A stretch of DNA of 64,000 bases from Bolinopsis microptera (GCF_026151205.1 NC_087073.1:7833001-7897000); one strand, 5' to 3'; counted from the first letter of the stretch, positions 22,901-31,338 are shown. The notes: a model not told the origin generated them from the letters alone. Numbers and translations are program-made.

Positions 22901-25328
22901 GGACAAAGTTATCTTGATATCAAATATAAATATACTTTCATACCGAACTTTTAAATCAGTAATTAGTTAAAACAGGCATGATATTACAATTGCGATCGGT
23001 AGTAGAGACATTCCACATTAGATAGTAAAACTAAACGAGTGTCATGAGTCATGACTCGACGAAATGTCTAAAATCGCTTACATCCTTGAGATTGAATGTT
23101 CACATCACAAATCTTGAACCCTTCAAAGATCTTCTTTGTTATTGTCGATATAAGCGATGCTTGGATCGGAGTAGGAGACTCATCTATTTTCTGAAAGAAT
23201 AAAAGTTGTTGTAAGGGTTTTATCAGTTCAGAAGCATTTTACAATGTTGTCAAATGTTGTCAAATGAAATATAAGAGACCTCCGAGATCGAGCGGCAATA
23301 ACATCTGCTACAAAAAAAAACGTGCACCAAATTGTGTAAGGGACGTAAATCCCCGTTCTTTTTGCTACAGATACCCAAATTAAATAAAAGTTTTAAACTA
23401 GTCATGACGTGCTATTAATAGCAACAAACCGGTATGAGGCCCCTAGTGTCCGGAAGGTCCCGAAACAAGGACCACTGGAACACACTCTCCACCTTGATCC
23501 GGTGCTTCTTACGCCAGTTCCAGTACTGGCCTCCTGATGCTTCTGCTATAAACCTGAGCAACGAGATGTTGGGGATGTAGCCAAACCCGTAGTGTTCTGA
23601 GGATATCACGTGATCAATTAACATGATCTTTAAAATTAGATGGCATTCAAAAAGGCAAAAAGTGAAGTTAGATGGATTTTTAATTTATCAAATTTACAAT
23701 ATAGGACATGCTTTAGGAGGCAGGCAGCCGAAGTAGTTATTGAGTTGCATAGATAACGACAGATTTATCGGATTTTATAAGTTATTACCTGGATCGTAAG
23801 GCCCGACTCTGATAAAGGAACAAGAAGCGGAACGTTCGTGTAACTTCTGAATAATCTGTCTGGCTTGATGGGTTTCTCCTATAACCCCGTCCGTTATCAT
23901 TATCATTACTGAAATTTAACATTGATTAAAAAGGTACTATCATGAAATACTGGACATGATAACTGATAAGGGTATTTATTTTAGTAAACGTATCTCTTTA
24001 CTAATCGCGTTATTTTCACGGGGCTTGAAATTTTTCAACCTGACCCACCGTTTTTACAGTTATCATAATCAGAACACTCTCCCGGTGTAGTCTCCCTCCT
24101 CGACCTCTGTAGTTTCAGTATACACAACACTTCCCCTATCAGCCCATACAGACCGTACTTATCAGTTTTACCCCCACTGTGCTGCTCAGAGATGTTCCAT
24201 CCTGCCTGATCAGACCTAGACTTGATGTAGTTGTGCATTTGTGAGCATCTGTTAGCCAGGAGGGTGGTTAGTTGTTCGCTGGTGTTTGGGCTTAGTGGGT
24301 AGCCTTGTATCAGCACAGATATAAACTGAGAATATAAGAGTGGAGTTAGAAATATTCTTTTGATCTAGAATTTCTGGATGTTTATGAGAAATGAAGTTTA
24401 TGGCAAACCTCAGAAAGGAATAGGATAAACTATTTAACTTGTCAGATATGCCTGATTAAACCCCACTTTCAGCCAAGGGAACTCACCCTGTTTTTGAACT
24501 GTGGAGTGTATGCCAGTACAGTGAGAGTAACATCTAGTTTCAGCTCCCTGTCATCTCTCCAGGGGTGGATCTCTGGGTTACAGAGAGGCTTTATACACAT
24601 CTTCAGTGCTTCATCTAGCTCTTCTATTATCACTTTCTTGTGGTCCATGTCCTGGGAACATGATCTTATTATTATTAAACAACTTCAAGATTAAACTGTA
24701 AAACTTTTGAAATTTTAGGTGAAAAAGATGTTGTTCTACATGATCGCACAAAATTTGTTAAAACATTAAAATAGGTTGTTAAGAATGTAAAAGTAGCCTC
24801 AATACTTAGCACTGATTTATAATAAGTATTGAGGCTGCTTTTAAATAATATTTAGGAAGGAAAACCAGAAGAACTTACCACAGTGAACATACTCGCACTC
24901 ATATCCAGAACAATTACAACATTGTACATAGACCTCGTGAGTATCAGTTTACTGTTCTGTCCAACTACTGTCACTCCATTTGTTATGCAACCAATCCCTG
25001 AGTCAAGTGGTACCTGGAAACAATCCTTAGCATGCTTGTCAATCAAGAGGTCGAGAGATTTTATTTAGCAATATTGGCATCCAAACTTTAATGAAATCTT
25101 ATATCGTAGGCACACATATCATAAAGTGAAACTTTTAAAATAAAGATTCCAGCAAATAAATTGCCATGCATAGCACAAATAACTTACCAAGACATTGCTA
25201 TCTTTAGCTTTGAGTTGCGGAAGAAACCAAGTCAAGAGATGGTTGTACTTGATCTGATATCTGTCCGACAGATGCACGTGAACATCTTCACTTTTCGGTA
25301 TATCATCTTCTACTACATCGTCGTTCAT
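1..25328 (-). CDS. SZT2: SZT2 homologue, N-terminal half (gene runs off the left edge)
   Basis: SZT2 is the large scaffold subunit of the KICSTOR complex, which holds GATOR1 at the lysosome so that mTORC1 responds to amino acids. I read 32 exons on the minus strand, about 1,820 residues; vertebrate SZT2 is roughly 3,400, so this is about half. Landmarks collinear with vertebrate SZT2 as I remember it: LTWFLPQL near the start, a von Willebrand A-like strand VVIVLDMSASM in exon 2, VLIQGYPL in exon 4, VMIMITDGV in exon 5, YIPNISLLRFIA in exon 6, and IEPQWG in exon 16. The start at 25328 gives MNDDVVEDD; no longer upstream frame is visible. Exon phases agree throughout except at the exon 11/12 join, where a less usual donor is needed. 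Introns are mostly 60-500 bp; a few are 1-10 kb and packed with repeats. Family call is confident from collinearity; the exon list is by eye. Confidence 0.85.
2395..2880 (-). mobile_element. LINE 3' remnant, 5' truncated
   Basis: On the minus strand this encodes the last part of a LINE ORF2, including the phrase APIAWNSLPLMLRC and FKRMLKNHLYNQF before a stop. This is the usual end of Jockey/CR1-like reverse-transcriptase polyproteins. It is followed by a 3' tail of CATTT repeats (plus strand ATGAA repeats, 2385-2408). Its 5' end abuts the first base of kinase unit copy 1 at about 2881. It lies in SZT2 intron 27. The clade is not resolved. Confidence 0.6.
2931..3174 (+). promoter_or_regulatory. 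Kinase copy 1 promoter: two CACGTG boxes and a TATA box
   Basis: Two palindromic CACGTG E-boxes (2931-2936 and 2973-2978) lie upstream of a TATAAAG (3168-3174), which is 87 bp before the likely ATG at 3261. The same arrangement occurs in copy 3. Copy 2, whose ORF is broken, has lost both E-boxes by point changes. Function is inferred from position and from conservation between the two intact copies. Confidence 0.5.
3261..4082 (+). CDS. PIM-like serine/threonine protein kinase, copy 1 (intact)
   Basis: Intronless protein kinase of 273 residues. Visible motifs: glycine loop GVGGYGEV (21-28), catalytic lysine in AVKIMD (K43), HRDLKDEN (142-149), IDFGSS (DFG 163-165), a PPEYF segment in place of APE, and a C-terminal CLNPNPDNRILLSDLLRHPW. 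HRDLKDENIL, the short activation loop ending in PPE, and the TVW/SVWAIG region resemble PIM kinases, which are constitutively active and phosphorylate survival and translation regulators. The frame is open upstream to 3126, but I chose the ATG at 3261: it gives the same start as copy 3 and lies downstream of the TATA box. It sits inside SZT2 intron 27, antisense to SZT2. PIM assignment is by resemblance; another CAMK-type kinase is possible. Confidence 0.75.
   Translation: MKNIGTAPEFVLKYKLINQLGVGGYGEVFLCQERTTKQLLAVKIMDDWRCNNKTWCPKRKEWLPNELVLWESLSHPNIVNLLDVYRDSKQNTWYLVMEYNPGFVDLFDHVDKNRSLPSKESANIIRQLVNVVYYLTLQNIDHRDLKDENILFNPVTKQIKVIDFGSSGKLSPDPYSAFRGTDVYIPPEYFLTGKYHSFQASVWAIGCISFVLLNGDCPFNSRQEVQEFKNVEQLNPTYSNRTLRLNFIRSCLNPNPDNRILLSDLLRHPWLRV
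4336..5024. mobile_element. Poly-G-ended inverted-repeat element (MITE-like)
   Basis: The element starts with nine G (4336-4344) followed by CCAACCATATTAAAGTATAT, and ends with the inverse of this followed by ten C (5015-5024). ATTATT flanks both sides directly (4330-4335 and 5025-5030), as expected of a 6-bp target duplication. Inside each end a block of about 75 bp recurs in the same orientation: arms of TATTAAAGTATAT-type repeat around a conserved loop containing GATTTTGACCCGGGG. Each end can therefore fold into its own hairpin. No coding capacity is convincing; the 83-codon frame at 4540-4791 has no recognisable feature. Confidence 0.65.
5612..6240 (+). repeat. Kinase repeat unit copy 2, left part, with SZT2 exon 13/14 copies
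   Basis: This matches the minus strand of 18.6-19.5 kb. It contains a copy of SZT2 exon 13 with its acceptor and donor (about 5733-5811), then intron 13, then the last ~35 bp of exon 14 (about 6010-6052) after a deletion of roughly 230 bp that removed most of that exon, then the kinase upstream region up to GTGACCCAA at 6240. SZT2 runs on the other strand, so these exon copies cannot be used by SZT2. The block is interrupted at 6241 by a LINE and resumes at 10499. Confidence 0.75.
6513..10274 (-). CDS. LINE ORF2: APE endonuclease plus reverse transcriptase
   Basis: Uninterrupted 1,253-residue protein. Residues 1-270 are an APE-type endonuclease: SWNIQS at the start, LQEIR (40-44), a GDFNSRIG segment (150-157) and FSDHKPLLL (261-269) near the end. 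The reverse transcriptase spans about 560-850, with VDFRKAFD (653-660), GTEQGHPLSP (710-719) and the catalytic box as WADD (751-754) instead of the usual YADD or FADD. Near the C terminus is a CCHC-like finger, CSWC then HFLNHC. No RNase H domain is seen. The order EN-RT-finger fits CR1/Rex/Jockey-group LINEs; I cannot name the clade. It would nick DNA and prime reverse transcription at the target. Confidence 0.85.
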   Translation of the reverse strand: MNLQSKIISWNIQSTNTTFGSKFDDPQFCAVFDKFPIVCLQEIRQPVKHSGYRSFNKTRRDKKHGGVCIMVQNEISKGVKLEKSTIEDVVACKLDKNYFGVDNDIFIVNSYIKPANTSSKNSNISGFDTIRELDQFLNVLLSKGDVITCGDFNSRIGHDIDFIKEDKCGYESFIPLPEDYTPQELPTRNSKDKKSNNYKRPFLEMLVNNELHILNGRTLGDSYGDFTCIQTSGASVVDYFIISPNCSKYLSHMTIQPFTCFSDHKPLLLALNFSPSNTLVNTKALHETYARAPLRYKITPDSLSSLRDTMMDPLVEECSKSLLETDYPEDLLGTYKLNEDITVHLNKIADKCLQKTKHPKITKKGSINKQPWFTQATREAKISCTRAAQIVSDFPNSDYLRKNFYQVKNTYKSLIDRTKNKYLDKLNTDIESGKILNWKQFKKLKKFKGRVDKFDCHDMDNFQKFFGKLYANAHSTITVENKEEMLQNAEAINNNFQPSPAQSILNGQISVDEISTAISSLKNGKSSSEDMICNEILKTLSTTNTQLLCKVFNRCLDTGTYPWNNSIITPLHKKGDKDNPDNYRAVAVSSTIGKLFSTIMLNRIIKFKNEYNPDPINQLGFAKGAQTYDHILTLNTITSKYKKLKVPVFAVFVDFRKAFDSVCREALFLKLAKLGITGKTFNVLKHMYKNSTGQIKLSGFVSEKFDINKGTEQGHPLSPDLFKIYIRDLSPRLEYDNCPKLMNQLISHLLWADDLILLALDPKTLQKQLDALNNFCLEWGVEINADKTKLMKFNARFDTYQPVPLKIGDHLLEEVESYCYLGIEIHKSGTFTNARTELKKKAMRALYAMKSSVNKSKLSFRSLTTLFDGLIKPIVLYGAPIYTPNMAIIKHITKQVDLNMDADTKTKFQTSILKKISLLNSEKVHLHFLKWSLGVNRKASNAGVWGESGRYPLIYECINLTLKYSQRLKNLKDNSLVSLAFKEQMNMKLDWYRGLEPVLALDPCFSTDHVTAYRTLKNNHSKLLFERNPSIAKPPKEDFLIHNGFKKRIPPQSTQPIGSKIFTPHVITKTLKCNFREYWGSCINTSRKLEFYRDLKSKFNKEYYLDSVIKYADRANITRLRISAHRLEIELGRYNQTPRDERICSWCNIVLGSGIIENEDHFLNHCDLNAASRRKVLDKIQSLISNPIKPSATSYSVHNVIPGANVLKFISNNSEIIELITNESQVHLTRVVARFATTCFNNRKKFVDSLAST
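10325..10498 (-). CDS. LINE ORF1 C-terminal fragment (esterase-like)
   Basis: This is the last 58 codons of an ORF1, ending 50 bp before the ORF2 start. It contains YFRDNLHLSERG. A D-x-x-H-L-S-x-x-G motif of this kind is the C-terminal catalytic block of SGNH-type esterase domains found in ORF1 of CR1-group LINEs. The frame runs on by chance into flanking kinase-unit sequence as far as 10588. The 5' remainder of ORF1 is absent. Confidence 0.55.
   Translation of the reverse strand, partial: KLLQRNDKFFINTQSTSKQNLMYFRDNLHLSERGMHAITNTMRDTLDKIFREFELPV
10499..11722 (+). repeat. Kinase repeat unit copy 2, right part
   Basis: Continuation of the unit after the LINE. It covers the proximal upstream region with the TATAAAG box, the kinase frame and a 3' tail identical in layout to copy 1, and ends near 11722 at ATCATAATT. 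Together with 5612-6240 it is an inverted duplicate of the 17.5-19.5 kb region. Confidence 0.8.
10782..11603 (+). pseudogene. PIM-like kinase copy 2, nonsense-disrupted
   Basis: Nearly identical to copy 1, but the tryptophan codon TGG after NELVL has become TGA at 10989-10991, and the preceding leucine is arginine. The stop falls before the HRD and DFG motifs, so the upstream piece is 69 residues with no catalytic core. The downstream frame (11070-11603) keeps HRDLKDEN and DFG, but its own Met is within the N-lobe and it lacks the glycine loop and catalytic lysine. Both upstream CACGTG boxes are mutated and a LINE splits the upstream region. Best read as a recent pseudogene. Confidence 0.8.
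11723..12219. other. Remainder of SZT2 intron 27 next to exon 27
   Basis: No convincing gene, repeat family or RNA. The small frames here on both strands show no recognisable domain. Confidence 0.4.
12990..13381 (+). mobile_element. tRNA-derived SINE in SZT2 intron 24
   Basis: The 5' part has an RNA polymerase III A box (TGGCTCAGTTGG, about 12999-13010) and a B box (GGTTCGATTCC, 13041-13051) at tRNA-like spacing. An unrelated body follows, and then an A-rich tail (about 13340-13381). The head motif CGGCTTAGTGGCTCA is duplicated at 12974-12988 and 12991-13005. It is too diverged from a cloverleaf to be called a functional tRNA. Confidence 0.75.
15762..16295. repeat. SZT2 intron 17 filled by two tandem repeats
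   Basis: From about 15775 to 16018 there is a degenerate tandem array based on TACGTATTATTGAT. From 16137 to 16189 there are about seven copies of the heptamer ACATTGT. The rest of this intron shows nothing recognisable. Confidence 0.8.
17577..18398 (-). CDS. PIM-like serine/threonine protein kinase, copy 3 (intact, nested in SZT2 intron 14)
   Basis: Intronless, 273 residues, full set of motifs: GAGGYGEV glycine loop, AVKIMDDW lysine, HRDLKDEN and IDFGSS. It differs from copy 1 at scattered sites (for example GAGG for GVGG, DHMDKN for DHVDKN, SSAELS for SSGKLS, TRQSVQEF for SRQEVQEF). It lies in the same orientation as SZT2 within intron 14, between exons 14 and 15. Its own TATA box and two CACGTG boxes suggest transcription independent of the host gene. 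Likely a cytosolic/nuclear kinase; substrate unknown. Confidence 0.75.
   Translation of the reverse strand: MKNIGTAPEFVQKYKLINQLGAGGYGEVFLCQERTTKQLLAVKIMDDWRCNNKTWCPKRKEWLPNELVLWESLSHPNIVNLLDVYRDSKQNTWYLVMEYNPGFVDLFDHMDKNRSLPSKESANIIRQLVNVVYYLTLQNIDHRDLKDENILYNPVTKQIKVIDFGSSAELSPDPYSAFRGTDVYIPPEYFLTGKYHSFQASVWAIGCISFILLNGDCPFQTRQSVQEFKNVEQLNPTYSNRTLRLNFIRSCLNPNPDHRIMLSDLLRHPWLRM
18485..18728 (-). promoter_or_regulatory. Kinase copy 3 promoter: TATA and two CACGTG boxes
   Basis: On the minus strand a TATAAAG (18491-18485) lies 87 bp upstream of the ATG. Two CACGTG boxes sit further up (18681-18686 and 18723-18728), at the same spacing as in copy 1. CACGTG is bound by bHLH-zip factors of the Myc/USF/MITF type; which factor acts here is unknown. 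Confidence 0.5.
20322..21545 (+). mobile_element. LINE reverse-transcriptase fragment, 5' truncated
   Basis: An open 407-codon frame begins inside the RT domain. It has QSAYKRGRSCSDIVWAQ, then DMSRAFDTV (the first catalytic aspartate region), GAFQGDSLSG and the catalytic box as YSDD in WEYSDDCDFADE. After it come the thumb-like region and LHRRHLRSILNIKWP and HQRWKMFGHILR, typical of the C-terminal part of some non-LTR retrotransposons. The frame is intact, but the endonuclease and the N-terminal half are missing. It lies in SZT2 intron 10 in antisense orientation. The 3' region includes a TAA microsatellite (about 21587-21611) and may extend to about 22040. Confidence 0.75.
24788..24843. repeat. 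21-bp stem hairpin in SZT2 intron 2
   Basis: Arms 24788-24808 and 24823-24843 are reverse complements with a single mismatch, around a 14-nt loop; the arm core reads GCCTCAATACTTA. It could be a relic of an inverted-repeat element or a small structured RNA. The loop and stem are at the short end for an animal microRNA precursor. Confidence 0.5.
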
Positions 25329-25815
25329 TTTCCAGAGTATTCCATAGTGTCACGGATATGCTTTATTCGCGTACATTTTTTCTTACATCTTTTTCAAGTT
25401 ATATCATCCGAGTAGAACTAATACAACCTATTTCAAATCAGCAGTGGGTAAAAATTGCTTTGCTCAGCTTACGTCGAATCAGTGTAATGGTTAATATGGT
25501 AGGAATGTTCCTGCTTTTATTCAAAAAATTCCTTCTTAAAGACCCTTATTGGTAAATAATTAATCTTGCTTAAAGAAAGACTTACATCTAATAGTAATGC
25601 AACTGGAGAACAATAACAATAAAAACATATCTCACAATCAATATATTAAACAATAATAAATAATAAAAATAATAAATTAGGGTCATTGTAGTAACAAACA
25701 ACCAGATTCAAGTCGTGATTCCAAAAAGAATGATTAAAATCCCAAGTTCAACTTCCCCTAAATTAAACCAAAAACGAAATGAAAATATATAAAAAGCTCA
25801 ACCGAAATCTCAAGC
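25329..25815. other. Gap between XPD stop and SZT2 start
   Basis: Short AT-rich spacer of 487 bp between two co-oriented genes. It holds the XPD 3' untranslated region and the SZT2 upstream region. No TATA box or other element is convincing. Confidence 0.5.
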
Positions 25816-28113
25816 TTACTCTGGATCAGAAATGGCACCGGAATCATCAGCTTCATTCCCCTGATATTTATCCTCCATCGTCTTAACTTGTTCACGTGTC
25901 AACATTGATAGACCGATCTGGGCTTCTTGAGGAAAAGGCTGTGCCATCTTCCTCAGGAAGTTCTTAGCAAGCTGAACTGCCTCGTCCACTGCAAGGGAGG
26001 ATACTCCCTCTCCGAGGTGCTCCTGGATCCATTTTGGTATTTTACTCTTCTTATCAGCTCGAGAGTAACGCTGGTCAGCAAATATCATGATCCCATAATC
26101 AGTCTTGCCTCTGAGAACCCTGCCAACACACTGTGACGCATGACGCAGAGCATCAAAAGTCAGGAAATCATTTTCCCTGATCCGGTATTGCTCCCGGAGA
26201 TAATCCAGCCGAGCTCTAAGTATCCTGCTCTGGGTGTACACGTAGGGTATACCAAACATGATAACACACCGGCCGTAGTGCTGGTGGAAATCAATACCCT
26301 CTGATACCTTACCCCGGGCCACAGCTAATAACACAGCTCCACGTCCGTTATCACAAGCTCGGTAATAATTCTCTAGCGCTATTTGCGTCTCCGCGTTGTT
26401 CTGGGTTTCAAAGAAGACGAGCTTGTGTTTCTGGACATTTGCCATGATACCCTGGTTGACCCAGGTGGACACGACGTTCTCCATGTAGTCGTAGCTGGTA
26501 AAGAAACATACCATCCCGTCAGGTACCACGGCAGCCATATCAGCTAACAAGTTCCCGTAGTTCCTGATGACTGCGATATCATCACGTGTCTCGTATTTAG
26601 AGGATATAGAGACTTGGTCGCTGCCTCTAGCTACTATCATGGGGAGGATACACTCTCTAGCTAGGGTCATGGTGTAGGAGGCGGTGGTAACAGGTCTGAA
26701 GTCTAGGATTCGAGGGTAGATGTCAATTGGAGACAGAGTACCGCTTGTTATTATGGTGGTCTGGAAACGAGAGAAGACTGGTTTGATAGCGATTGAGGCA
26801 TCCATACAAGTAAAATGGAGAACAGGATTGTATATAGTTGGAGTTCTGATATCGTAGGGCTCAATTATGATGCTAAAACCTTTGGAATAAGTAGAAACAA
26901 GGGTCGCAAAAGATGAAATAACCGAAAGAGATCTATAATTCTCCATGTCTTGTATCTCAAGCGTTCGCATTAGCGAGTTAAGTCTCTGAGTTACAAATCT
27001 AAGAGGTTTTCTGTCAATACAAACTGTGTTGTAGATAGTGTTGAGAAAAGAAGCGGGCGTATCAGACACTACATGTTGAACCTTTAAAACACTTTTCAAA
27101 TACTCCACAAACCGTCTCATAAACGCGAGGAAATGTTGACAATTTCTGATGTTTCCAGGGATGGATTCGTTGAGAATGTCAGCAGGAAGGACTGGGTTGC
27201 TGAGATAAGTATTATTCTCACTCTCTGTTGCAGCCTGGCGGAGTCCCTCCACTAATCTAGAGTACTCTTCCTTCAGTTTCTGTGCATCTTGCTCCTTTAG
27301 CTCTTTTACCCGTTTATCTATTTTATTGATATTCTCCTTTGCTCGATCCAATGTCTTTCTATTGATCACTAAACTCATAGAATCAATACAAACGTTATCA
27401 ATATTGTGAGCCTCGTCAAATATAATACAAGCCTGACTAGTCAGATTCTTACTGACCAGCTCTGCTATTTTTGGGTCCAACATGTAATGATAACTGAAGA
27501 CCACAATGTTGGCGGTATAGATAGCAGTCCTAGCCAGAAAATACGGACACCACCCTTTTAACTTGCCGTAGTTCCGCAGGTCATCATTACTGTACACCCC
27601 TGGATCTAGCTGTGAGTGTTTACCTTTATCCTCGAAGTCCTCAAACCAGGAGCACTTCTCGGAGAGTGGATCCGTTTTATATTTCTCTCTGATCCATCCC
27701 ATGGTGAGGGAACGACACTTTGCGTCCACTGCTTTACCTTCTTTTAACCTCAGTACCTCGGGGTTGATACACATGTGTTTTCTGGAGGTTAACCCAACCG
27801 TTACGAACCCCAACTCCTGGTTATTTGCTGTGTAGTACTCGTCCAGTCGCCTCATTTCTTCCAGAACCTTCTCCATCTCCGGGACCGTTCTCGTGCAGTA
27901 AACTAGCTTCTGGAGTTTTCCTGGATACTCCCGCAGATAAGCTACAACTAGAGAGAGAATGGTGGTTGTTTTGCCAGTTCCGGAGGGCATTTCCAGTGCT
28001 CCGTGCCCCTTGGCATCTAGGGTTTGTTTCAGTTCCCTCATGTACATGTACTGCTCCGGGTACACATACTCGTAGGGAAAGTGGACAAGAAGACCGTCTA
28101 TGTTCAACTTCAT
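25816..28113 (-). CDS. ERCC2: XPD/ERCC2 DNA helicase of TFIIH, single exon
   Basis: 765 residues, close to the 760 of vertebrate XPD, and starting [16 protein letters not shown] like the family. The frame is open two codons further upstream, but only from a GTG. Motifs: Walker A PSGTGKT (43-49), four cysteines for the 4Fe-4S cluster (C115, C133, C154, C189), DEAH box (233-236), GKVSEGIDF and the QCVGRVLRG arginine-finger motif near the C terminus. XPD is the 5'-3' helicase of TFIIH; it opens DNA in nucleotide excision repair and anchors the CAK module. No intron is needed anywhere. A CTCTCAG acceptor-like site lies 5 nt before the ATG. Confidence 0.95.
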   Translation of the reverse strand: MKLNIDGLLVHFPYEYVYPEQYMYMRELKQTLDAKGHGALEMPSGTGKTTTILSLVVAYLREYPGKLQKLVYCTRTVPEMEKVLEEMRRLDEYYTANNQELGFVTVGLTSRKHMCINPEVLRLKEGKAVDAKCRSLTMGWIREKYKTDPLSEKCSWFEDFEDKGKHSQLDPGVYSNDDLRNYGKLKGWCPYFLARTAIYTANIVVFSYHYMLDPKIAELVSKNLTSQACIIFDEAHNIDNVCIDSMSLVINRKTLDRAKENINKIDKRVKELKEQDAQKLKEEYSRLVEGLRQAATESENNTYLSNPVLPADILNESIPGNIRNCQHFLAFMRRFVEYLKSVLKVQHVVSDTPASFLNTIYNTVCIDRKPLRFVTQRLNSLMRTLEIQDMENYRSLSVISSFATLVSTYSKGFSIIIEPYDIRTPTIYNPVLHFTCMDASIAIKPVFSRFQTTIITSGTLSPIDIYPRILDFRPVTTASYTMTLARECILPMIVARGSDQVSISSKYETRDDIAVIRNYGNLLADMAAVVPDGMVCFFTSYDYMENVVSTWVNQGIMANVQKHKLVFFETQNNAETQIALENYYRACDNGRGAVLLAVARGKVSEGIDFHQHYGRCVIMFGIPYVYTQSRILRARLDYLREQYRIRENDFLTFDALRHASQCVGRVLRGKTDYGIMIFADQRYSRADKKSKIPKWIQEHLGEGVSSLAVDEAVQLAKNFLRKMAQPFPQEAQIGLSMLTREQVKTMEDKYQGNEADDSGAISDPE

Positions 28114-28119
28114 GACCAC

Positions 28120-28310
28120 TGAGAGTTAATTATTGTTGTAACATGTTAATAAGCAAGCAATAGTTTTGAGTGAATATGTTTTAAAACAGCTACAAGTCAA
28201 TTTGATATAATACGGTAAATCTTTGAATGGAAATTTAGTGACAGCGATTAATATATCGCTGAGTTTTCAGGATAATGATCCTACGAGTACGAGTGAAAAG
28301 TTCACTTATA
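28120..28310. other. XPD upstream region
   Basis: 191 bp between the XPD start and the large inverted-repeat element. No clear promoter motif. TTATA at 28306-28310 is the left copy of the element's presumed target duplication. Confidence 0.4.
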
Positions 28311-31288
28311 GGGGGGGGTGACATGTCTCCAATGTCTCCAATGTCTTTTGTCTTTTTTGAAAAGATAGGGTGCAGAGACATGTCCTGGAGACATTGGAGA
28401 CATTGGAGACACAGCTTTTGGAGACATTGGAGAGATTGGAGACATTGGGGACATTGGAGACATTGGAGACAAAGCTTTTGGAGACATTGGAGACATTGGA
28501 GACACTGGAGACGTAGATGTATGATTGGAGAAGGAGGAGGATCTAGGAGGAGGATGACCCAGGAGGAGGACTCAGTAGGAGAAGGAGGAGGATGAGGACT
28601 CAGGAAGAGGACTGAGGAGGACTGAGAAGGAGGAGGACTGAGGAGTACTGAGGAGGATGGCTGAGGAGGATGGCTGAGGAGGATGGCTGTGGAGGATGGC
28701 TGAGGAGGATGGCTGAGGAGGATGACTGAGGAGGAGGACCTAGGAGGAGGAGGACCCAGGAGGAGGACCCAGGAGGAGGACTCAGGAGGAGGAGGAGGAG
28801 GACTTAGGAGGAGGACTCAGGAAGAGGACTCAGGAGGACAGAGAAGGAGGAGGACTGAGGAGTACTAAGGAGGATGGCTGAGGAGGATGACTCAGGAGGA
28901 TGACTGAGAGGGAGGAGGAGGAGAACAATGACTGAGGAGAAGGAGAAGGAGGAGGACCTAGGAGGATGAGGACCCAGGAGGAGGACTCAGGAGGAAGAGG
29001 AGGAGGAGGACTCAGGAGGACTGAAAAGGAAGAGGACTGAGGAAAACTGAGGAGGAGGAGGACTGAATAGGAGGAGGAGGAGGGGGACTGGGGGAGGACT
29101 GAGGATGAAGAAGATTGACGAGAAGGATGAGGAGGAGGACTGAGGACTGAGGAGGATGAAAAGGAGGAAGACCCAGGAGGAGGAGGGATGAGGACTGAGG
29201 AGGACTGAGGAGGATGGCTGAGGAGGATGGCTGAGGAGGATGGCTGAGGAGGATGGCTGAGGAGGATGACTGAGAGGGAGGAGGAGGAGGAGGAGGAGGA
29301 GGAAGAGGACTGAGGAGGAGGAGTAGGACTGAGGAGGAGAAGGAGGATGACCTAGGAGGAGGACCCAGAAGGAGGACTCAGGAGGAGGAGGAGGAGAACT
29401 CAGGAAAAGGACTGAGAAGGAGGAGGACTCAGGAGTACTGAAGAGGATGACTGAGGAGGAGGAGGAGGAGGAGAAGGACTGAGGAGGAGAAGGAGAAGGT
29501 GGAGGAACTAGGAGGAGGATGAACCAGGAGGAGGACTCAGGAGGAAGAGGAGGAGGACTCAGGAGGAGGACTTAGGAGGAATGAGAAGGAGGAGGAATGA
29601 GAAGGAGGAGGACTGAGGAGAACTGAGGAGGAGGAGGCGGACTGAATAGGAGGAGGAGGGGGACTGGGGAGGACTGAGGAGGAGGAGGACTGACGAGAAG
29701 GATGAGGAGGAGGACTGAGGACTGAGGAGGAAGAGGAGGAGGATGAAGAGGAGGAAGAGGACCCAGGAGGAGGAGGACTGAAGAGGACGATGAGGATGAG
29801 GACTGAGGAGGAGGAGGAGGAGGACTGAGGAGGATGGCTGAGGAGGATGACTGAGAGGGAGGAGGAGGAGGACTGAGGAGGAGGAGGAGAAGGACTGAGG
29901 AGGAGAAGGAGGAGGACCTAGGAGGAGGAGGACCCAGGAGGAGGACTCAGGAGGAGGACTCAGGAGAAGGACTCAGGAAAACTGAGGAGTGAATAGGAGG
30001 AGGAGGGGGAGGACCTAGGAGGAGGAGGACTCAGAAGGATGACTGAGAAGGAGGAGGAGGAGGAGAACTCTGGAAGAGGACTGAGGAGGACTGAGAAGGA
30101 GGAGGACTGAGAAGGAGGAGGACTGAGGAGTACTGAAGAGGATGACTGAGGAGGAGGAGGAGGAGAAGGACTGAGGATGAGAAGGAGAAGGTGGAGGAAC
30201 TAGGAGGAGGATGAACCAGGAGGAGGACTCAGGAGGAAGAGGGGGAGGACTCAGGAGGAGGACTTAGGAGGAATGAGAAGGAGGAGGACTGAGGAGAACT
30301 GAGGAGGAGGAGGAGGAGGACTGAATAGGAGATGGAGGAGGGGGACTGGGGAGGACTGAGGAGAAGGATGAGGAGGAGGACTGAGGACTGAGGAGGAAGA
30401 GGAGGAGGATGAAGAGGAGGAAGAGGACCCAGGAGGGGAAGGACTGAAGAGGAGGATGAGGATGAGGACTGAGGAGGAGGAGGAGGACTGAGGAGGACTG
30501 AGGAGGATGGCTGAGGAGGATGACTGAGAGGGAGGAGGAGGACTGAGGAGGAGGAGGAGAAGGACTGAGGAGGAGAAGGAGGTGGACCTAGGAGGAGGAG
30601 AACCCAGGAGGAGGACTCAGGAGGAGGACTCAGGAGGAAGAGGAGGACTCAGGAGGAAGACTCAGGAAAACTGAGGAGGAGGAGGAGGAGTGAATGGGAG
30701 GAGGGGGGCTTGGGAGGACTGTGGAGGAGGAGGACTAAGGAGAAGGATGAGGAGGAGGACTGAGGAGGAGAATGAGGACTGAGGAGGAGGACTGAGGAGT
30801 ACTGATGAGGATGGCTGAGGAGGACGGCTGAGGAGGATGGCTGAGGAGGATGACTGAGGAGGATGACTGAGAGGGAGGAGGAGGAGGAGGAGAAGGACTG
30901 AGGAGGAGGAGGAGAAGGAGGAGGACCTAGGAGGAGGAGGACTCAGGAAGAGGAGGAGGACTCAGGATGAGGACTCAGGAAGAGGACTCAGGAGGAGGAC
31001 TGAGAAGGAGGAGGACTGAGGAGGACTGAGGAGGAGGAGGATGAGGACTGAATAGGAGGAGGGGGACTGGGGGAGGACTGAGGAGGAGGGGGACTTGGGG
31101 AGGACTGAGGAGGAGGAGGGAGACTGACGAGAAGGATGAGGAGGAGGACTGAGGAGGAGGACTGATGATTGAGGAGGAAGAGGAGGAGGATGAAGAGGAG
31201 TAGGAGGACTCAGGAGGAGGACTCAGGAGGAGGAGGAGAACGACTGAGGAGGACTGAGGAGGAGGAGGAGGAGGAGGAGGAGGAGGAG

Positions 31289-31338
<50 letters not shown>

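Larger units (their letters stand above)
19970..25328 (-). other. SZT2: SZT2 exons 1-11 map
   Basis: Exons in transcript order (high to low coordinate): 1 25328-25188; 2 25013-24879; 3 24651-24487; 4 24325-24049; 5 23908-23789; 6 23596-23430; 7 23190-23082; 8 22872-22727; 9 22513-22413; 10 22211-22044; 11 20162-19970. Each is bounded by AG and GT in the minus sense and the phases join. Intron 10 holds the reverse-transcriptase fragment. The join from exon 11 to exon 12 works only if exon 11 runs four bases further, to 19966, using a weaker GTTAGA donor; the better-looking GTGAGT donor at 19969 would break the frame. Confidence 0.75.

Noticed and set aside
28275-28595. 106-codon frame with WRHWRHWRH repeats
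   Set aside because: Translation of the 9-bp inverted-repeat array; not a protein-coding signal.
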